Shown here in pieces: positions 59,067 to 64,000 of a stretch of DNA of 64,000 nucleotides. The stretch lies in NCBI GenBank assembly GCA_029891385.1, contig CM057235.1, positions 23,615,120-23,679,119 on the forward strand. Direction: 5' to 3'. Under the pieces are notes generated by a model. It saw only the letters and a list, made by a program, of their open reading frames with translations, did no database searches and was not told the origin of the DNA. Positions within the stretch are counted from its first letter, which is position 1; each line of letters opens with the position of its first letter. The stretch is from Erythroxylum novogranatense. Its lineage: Eukaryota; Streptophyta; Magnoliopsida; Malpighiales; Erythroxylaceae. A program made the position numbers and the translations under genes.

Positions 59067-59698
59067 TGTTGGCGATAGCTCCTAGCAATTAAGTGGTTGG
59101 TGAGTTTAGAGGTTTTAGGCTAAGAAGAGCATATGATTAAGAAGTTAGAATATGAGAGGGACAGAGATAGAGATAGAGATAAAGATGAGAGAGAGAAAAG
59201 ATGTAAGGAAATGTATTCTCTTTTCTTTCATTGTGATGTTGCATTTTTGTTGTTGTTGATCTTTTACATACATTAAATAGGGACTATTCTTATAACAAAA
59301 TTCCATGATTTAGTGGCCTGAAATATTTGCAATAATTGAAATCATAACGACCTTTTAACAAACTATTGTTTTTATCAAATAAAGTCATGATATTTTGAAG
59401 GAAATCGCTTGATTCTATAATCTTTCCTAATGTCAGTCGTGGATTGAGGTTCAAAAAGTGGAAATTTCTCGTATGGGCTTGCAACAGGGTCTTTGGTCTT
59501 TGTATTGCTGGAGTTTGCAATAAGGTAAAAGAATGGAAGAGGAAGACGACATGTAGGGTACGAGAAGTTTCCTAAAAGACTAAGGAAAGAAAGCAGGTGG
59601 CAATAAAGATTCTTGTCTAAGGAAAGAAAGCAGGTGGCAATAAAGATTCTTGTATTTTATCGTTTAATTTTGATTAATTTTTTAAAAGTAGGATAACA
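59067..59698 (-). repeat. LTR of the gypsy relic (about 632 bp)
   Basis: On the minus strand it starts TGTTATCCTAC and ends CGCCAACA. It holds a GAGATA/GAGAGA tract (59155-59205) and a 37-bp direct repeat at 59580-59655. The outer border is uncertain. Confidence 0.5.
59580..59655. repeat. 37-bp direct repeat
   Basis: CTAAGGAAAGAAAGCAGGTG and the following GCAATAAAGATTCTTGT occur twice in a row. Confidence 0.95.
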
Positions 59699-59806
59699 TT
59701 CTCCTATAATTATTTAACTTATTATTGTTTAATTATTATTAATTTGTTACAAACGTTTTGTTTGTTTCTTTTTTTTTTTTCTGAAAATTCATGTACTTAA
59801 ATTTTC

Positions 59807-60235
59807 TGATCGCAAGTTTGGCATTGGTTCTGCCTGATTCTGACGAGGCTGCATGTTACCATTCAGATCTATGGAGTTTGCTGCTTTTCTCAAGAGCTCT
59901 AGCTTGAAGGTTCCTGCAAAATAAGAAAGGCACGTCGGGGGTTGTTTCCTGATAAGGCCCTCCGACGCTCAGGTCAGTTCTTTTTGGTGTGGGTAGGATC
60001 GCTGTGAACGGAGAAGATTAGGGTTAATGATCACGTACCTCTCTCATGGCAGAGTCGTACCTTATATATAGATCTGATGCTAGGTTTAAGTCTTTACGTC
60101 TGCATGGGAGACTTCCACCTACGAATGGGCTATGGATACGCAGATTGGGCCTGGGGAACTGATCCTTGAAAGATGGACCGATCGGCCTCCGGGTCGCTAT
60201 GACTGGGTTTGGGCCCAATACGACCGACCCGATCA
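59807..60235 (-). repeat. 3' LTR of the Tat/Grande-like element (429 bp)
   Basis: TGATCG...CGATCA ends are present. The minus strand has a TATA box (TATATATA, 60063-60070) and the phrase GACCTGAGCGTCGGAGGGCC (59955-59975), a hallmark of many Tat-type LTRs. A polypurine tract adjoins it. Confidence 0.72.
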
Positions 60236-60252
60236 TAAGCCCCTTACTCCTC
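60236..60252 (-). other. Polypurine tract of the Tat/Grande-like element
   Basis: The minus strand reads AGGAGTAAGGGGCTTA immediately before the LTR start TGATCGGG. Confidence 0.65.
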
Positions 60253-60706
60253 GAGTCTGAGCAAAGAGAAGGGTCGAAGGAGTGTGTAAGGGTCTTGTAG
60301 CTCGTCCGTAAGACAGCTCGTAATAGACTCGATCGGTCGGGCATTAACGGATAGTACATGACTGCCAATGTTAGGATCGATCGGTTGAGTGTCCCGATCG
60401 ATCGGCATCGGCACTTATTGCGGGATAGCTCGTATCAAGAGAGTTCGCGAACGCCTATCTTTGAAAAGTCGTGAAGTACTTTATTTAATCATTATCGACG
60501 GCGCGCCCCTCGACAACTTTTTCGAATCAAACGATCATCTTTTGTAACCGTCACAGGTATTGCCACGACGTCCTTTCACTTCTTGCGCCATTCAATTCCC
60601 AAGAACCCTAATTCGCTTTAGCTCAGATTCAGCCATATGTCTGAGCTCGACTTGGATTTTCTCCACATGTCGGGCACGGGTTGGATCGCTCATTTGACTG
60701 GCCTTC

Positions 60707-60714
60707 TATAAGTA
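60707..60714 (+). promoter_or_regulatory. TATA box of the reverse-oriented gene
   Basis: TATAAGTA lies about 210 bp upstream of the ATG at 60921. A pyrimidine-rich leader (60740-60910) follows. A possible short 5' UTR intron (GTACGT at 60859 to TTCTTCTTAG at 60914) would be only about 56 bp, which is short for plants. Confidence 0.55.
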
Positions 60715-60920
60715 CTCGGGATCAACAGACTGTGGGTTTTCTTCATGTTTGTTTCGTTCACTTGCTCTCACTCTGCTTTCACTTGCTCTTTCTCGTTTAC
60801 GGTTCCTAAAAAAAAATTTTAACCGTCGTCTGATTTTCTAACCTCAAATCACTAAATAGGTACGTCCTCTTCCCTCGTCTCCTCCTCTAAAGTTTTTTCA
60901 AAGGTTTCTTCTTAGTGAGC

Positions 60921-61676
60921 ATGTCGACGGCCAGTTCTAGAAGTACGGTAGGAGACATTGAAGAAATCTCGACGAGAGAGCGAAAGGATGGGTTGGTTGT
61001 GGAGGAGCCACCGAGAAATGCATCGACGATGACCGTGGGAGAGTTGAATCGGTCGGTTATTAGGAACAACATCCCTTTGTCCTGGGGACCAAGGCTGGCC
61101 TTCAACCACGAACGAATCCACAGCAACCTGAGTGGGTATTTTACTGTCTCTTATAGTTTTTTCTCGGTGGGCGGTATGAGGCTCCCGTACGCCCCGATTG
61201 TTGACGAGGTGTGCGTTGCCTATCAGTTGATGCCTAGTTAAATTCCTCCGAACGGCTAGAGGTTTATCAATGGTTTGGCTTTGCTGTGCCATCAGTTCGG
61301 CTGCCCTCCTTCGATTGGCATCCTGCGTCACTTTTTGAAGATGAACCAGGGTCCGAGCTCTGGGGCCGGGGTCCCTTCTCTTTTGTACAGAGATGCCAGA
61401 TATCGCCCGGCCGGAACAGCTTCGAAAATCTCCGCTTGGCGGACGAAGTGCTTCTTCGTGAAAGCCCCAAGATCCTCCTTCGAGTATCAGTCGTGGAGGT
61501 ATCCTTTAGCCGAGAGATGGAACGACACATCGAGCATATCTCTTAGTAGAGAGGAGTGGGAAGTGGTCGGTCGCATAAAGGAGCTCGACCGATATGACTT
61601 CGCTCGGCTCATTCTAGGATATCGCGGGGGGGGCCTCGGTCGATTCCTTCCTAATCGACCCCTCGCCACAAATTAG
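60921..61676 (+). pseudogene. Reverse-oriented Tat extra ORF, first part (putative gypsy-type transposon domain)
   Basis: Starting at MSTASSRSTVGDIEEIS, the frame shows GGMRLPYAPIVDEVCVAYQL, then after two stops (near 61240 and 61254) RFINGLALLCHQFGCPPSIG, LRHFLKMNQGP and WRTKCFFVKAP. This order fits the Transposase_28-type domain (putative gypsy type transposon) common in plant gypsy accessory ORFs; the function is unknown. The frame is otherwise open to 61676. A probable intron acceptor TTGTTGTGCAG at about 61785 and an unchanged frame link it to the next part, so both are probably one gene. It has its own TATA box and runs against the host element. Confidence 0.65.
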
Positions 61677-61787
61677 CGGGCTAAGAGAGGAAACCGCCCC
61701 GCCTAGTTGACCCTTCGTGGTTGAATTATTTGCTGTACTCATAAGTATTGGTTTCACTTTCTGACCTATTTTTATTGTTGTGCAGCC

Positions 61788-63254
61788 ATGGCAAGGATAG
61801 AAGATTTCGCCGGGCTCGCCGCTTCCCCTAAATCCAAAAAGCAGGCCAAAAGGAAGAAACAGAGGAAGGAGGTCGAGACCGGTGAAGGTGCCGCTCCGCC
61901 AACGGAGCCAAGCCATACAGTGTTGCTGGCCCCTCCGTCTGCTGAGGACCGTCCTGTCGTGTCGGCATCATTGCCGATCGTTCCGGCGAGCGCAGGCCGA
62001 GCGGGTTCGGAGGGGGAGGAGGAAGAAGAGGTGGAGCCACCTCTTAAGAGAAAAAAGACTGTTCGGGTTGCTGGTCAGTCTTCTCGTCCTTCGGATCAAG
62101 GCAAGGAGAAAGAGAAGATGGGAGAGCTTACTGCTCGGTCGGATAAGGGCAAGGTGACGAAACGAGCAGCGAGCGCTGATAAATGGGAGCCAGCGATCAG
62201 TCTGGATAAGACTGCATCACTCGCTAATCTCGATGTGGCTCTACATATTGCCGAGAAGATCGTTCCCCCTGTGGACGAGGAGCGCATTGACTCGCTGACC
62301 CATCAGGAGCTATCGGCCCGTGTCGTCCGTAACTATGCTAGGGAGCTGACTTTCGTCTCCTCGATGCATCGACGTATCGAACTACTCGACGGGACTGTTC
62401 AGTCACTGGATTGAGAGGTGCATGACCTCCTTGAGCAGGTGAGCACTTTAAGGGCCGAGCTCTCTGAGGCCAAGGAAGAGAAGGATGTTCTCGGGGCTCA
62501 GCTCTCTTCTTTGGAAGAGGAGAGGAAGTTTTGGGAGGAGGAGAGAAGTGTTTCCAAGGCTCATCTCGCTACGGGGGAGGAGGAGAGAAACGCTTTGAAA
62601 GCTCGACTCGCTGCGGAGGTGGAGGAGAAAAACAGGGCGATTGCAGCGAAGGGCGAGCTAGCCAAGGAGTGCGAGGTCTTGTAGTGGGAAGTGGAGTCGG
62701 AGAGAGAGCTTAAAGAAAAGTTCCTCCAGGACTATTATGCAGCGGTGGAGGGTAAACACAGGACCGAGGATACACTGAGGGAGTTGCGATGCTCCCTCAA
62801 GAAGCAGAGGGTCGAGGCGATAAAGCGGTGGAAAGAGAGATTCCTTCGTGGGGAGTGCTTAGAGTTCGCCTGCGACTTGACCCTCTCGGTCCTAAAAAGA
62901 TGCCATGAGGTTCACGTTCCTGATGGGGTGGAGTGTCCTTCGTTCGAGGATTATGCCGAGCCGCTGCTCCCCGCTGCTCTCGGCCTTTCGCTGGAAGAAA
63001 TAAGGGAGAGGGTTGAGGGAGAGCGGACCTTTGTTCCGAACGAGAAACTGGACCTTAGCTCAAGTGATTCGGACGAGCTTTCTTTTGAGGATATTCCTCC
63101 GGTTGCTCCCTTAGGCCCTGCTCCTGCCACGATTGTTTCGTCCACTTCTGATGCTTCTCCTGTGCATCCACCGACCTCCGAGGCTTCTCCTGCTCCCTCG
63201 GCTATTCATACCTCTTCCTCGGCTGTTCATAGCTCTCCTTCTGCTGACTTTTAA
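61788..63254 (+). pseudogene. Reverse-oriented Tat extra ORF, second part (basic, then coiled-coil protein)
   Basis: From MARIEDFAGLAASPKSKKQA the protein has a basic N-terminus with possible nuclear signals (KSKKQAKRKKQRK, PPLKRKKTVR), then a charged linker, and from about 62415 to 62830 a long heptad-rich coiled coil (LRAELSEAKEEKDVLGAQL). The tail is acidic and Ser/Pro-rich (LDLSSSDSDELSFED). Stops at 62412-62414 and 62682-62684 interrupt an otherwise single frame. It resembles the C-terminal half of coiled-coil accessory proteins often annotated as plant gag-like or transposon proteins. It probably forms one gene with the upstream part. Confidence 0.62.
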
Positions 63255-63407
63255 AGCTCACCTGGTCAGGCTTGTGGCCAAGATGGATTCAAAGAAATGA
63301 GATTCTTATTTTTGTCCTTCATTATTTCGAAGTCGTTTTCCGCGTTTATGTTCTTTATTTTTGATCTATAGTAGGATTTGATAAAGTCGCTCATGGTCTA
63401 ATGGCGT
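63255..63407. other. 3' region of the reverse gene
   Basis: TTTATGTTCTTTATTTTTG and similar T-rich phrases suit a transcript 3' end. The tandem array starts just after. Confidence 0.4.
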
Positions 63408-64000
63408 TGAGGTTGATCTATAGTCTAGGTTGAGTTGTGATCTCAAGAATCTTGTCTTGGCGACCCGGCCGAGCGATGTCGAAGTCGATCGATGGTTCCA
63501 AGGATCTCATCTTGGAAACCTGGTCGATCTATAGTCGAGGCCGAGCTGTGGTCCCAAGGATCTTGTCTTGGCGACCCGACCGAGCGATGTCGAAGTCGAT
63601 CGATGGTTCCACGGATCTTGTCTTGGTAACCTGGTCAATCTATAGTCGAGGCCGAGTTGTGGTCCCAAGGATCTTGTCTTGGCAACCCGGCCGAGCGATG
63701 TCGAAGTCGATCGATGGTTCCAAGGATCTTGTCTTGGCAACCTGGTCGATCTATAGTCGAGGCCGAGCTGTGGTCCCAAGGATCTTGTCTTGGCGACCCG
63801 GCCGAGCGATGTCGAAGTCGATCGATGGTTCCAAGGATTTTGTCTTGGCAACCTGGTCGATCTATAGTCGAGGTCGAGCTGTGATCCCAAGGATCTTGTC
63901 TTGGCGACCCGGCCGAGCGATGTCGAAGTCGAGCGATGGTTCCAAGGATCTTGTCTTGGCAACCTGGTTGATCTATAGTCGAGGCCGAGCTGTGATCCCA
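63408..64000. repeat. 111-bp tandem satellite array in the Tat 3' UTR, continues past the window
   Basis: GATGGTTCC occurs at 63491, 63602, 63713, 63824 and 63935, an exact 111-bp period. Each unit consists of two related half-units of about 55-56 bp, both starting GGT(T/C)CCAAGGATCTTGTCT. Five units plus a degraded start are visible. Because 111 is divisible by three, long ORFs on both strands cross the array; these are artefacts. Confidence 0.95.

Larger units (their letters stand above)
57172..59698 (-). mobile_element. Ty3/gypsy relic (LTR, gag, protease), interrupted by the Athila-like element
   Basis: Minus-strand order: LTR (59067-59698), primer site (59045-59062), gag from 59036, protease to 57172. 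Reading breaks at the Athila-like LTR, so RT and beyond are displaced or lost. Confidence 0.7.
59807..64000 (-). mobile_element. 3' part of a Tat/Grande-like Ty3/gypsy element
   Basis: On the minus strand, reading from the right edge: a 111-bp tandem array, a gene in the opposite orientation (60921-63254, plus), a polypurine tract and a 3' LTR (59807-60235). Tat-lineage elements such as Grande have this arrangement after pol. Gag, pol and the 5' LTR would lie right of the window. The region is GC-richer than the rest. Confidence 0.7.

Noticed and set aside
61828..62287. Minus-strand ORFs opposite the reverse Tat gene
   Set aside because: Shadow frames of the GC-rich coding sequence; the plus frame has the domain pattern and coiled coil.
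63507..63962. Long minus-strand ORF with 37-residue repeats
   Set aside because: It is the 111-bp array read in frame; no domain, and both strands are open for the same reason.

Overview
This window looks like nuclear DNA of a flowering plant, probably a dicot-type genome rich in repeats. It is mostly AT-rich, and almost everything recognisable is transposable element: Ty3/gypsy and Ty1/copia LTR elements, an L1-type LINE, CACTA and hAT DNA transposons and MITE-like repeats. I found no convincing single-copy host gene, no tRNA or rRNA gene and no CRISPR array. Nearly all coding regions carry stop codons or frameshifts, so they are annotated as pseudogenes.

Layout, left to right. (1) 1-6031: a minus-strand Ty3/gypsy element (Tekay/Del-like gag-PR-RT-RNase H with a 2.8-kb LTR), cut by the window edge. 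It sits inside the gag of an older Ty1/copia remnant whose 204-bp LTR is at 6950-7153. (2) 7879-9505: LTR and tRNA-Asp-type primer site of an Athila/Tat-like relic. (3) 9506-12774: a 5'-truncated plant L1 LINE with a target-site duplication. (4) 13705-17547: a tandem duplication of a 1.92-kb unit. (5) 18459-31271: a CACTA transposon relic that carries a solo LTR (18674-20019) and a complete 9.56-kb SIRE/Maximus-type copia element (21438-30994, minus, TSD GAAGC). (6) 32197-41474: a second SIRE-type copia element on the plus strand, its 3' LTR truncated. (7) 41475-49684: mostly unassigned AT-rich DNA with two MITE-like elements, one containing an AT-rich higher-order satellite. (8) 49685-53081: a complete hAT element with an 8-bp TSD and a transposase broken at only three points. 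(9) About 53266-57171: a pol-less, minus-strand Athila-like element, inserted into the protease of another gypsy relic (57172-59698). (10) 59807-64000: the 3' part of a minus-strand Tat/Grande-like gypsy element: 3' LTR, a reverse-oriented extra gene with its own promoter, and a 111-bp tandem array running off the window.

The nesting gives a relative history: copia gag before the Tekay-like gypsy; CACTA before SIRE copy 1; gypsy relic before the Athila-like element; a tandemly duplicated flank before hAT. The most informative signals are the third (env-like) ORF kept as one frame in both SIRE copies, a gag-to-pol frame change shared by both copies, the reverse gene plus satellite array in the Tat-like element, and an intact paralogous empty site for the hAT insertion. 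I did not find a new cellular system.
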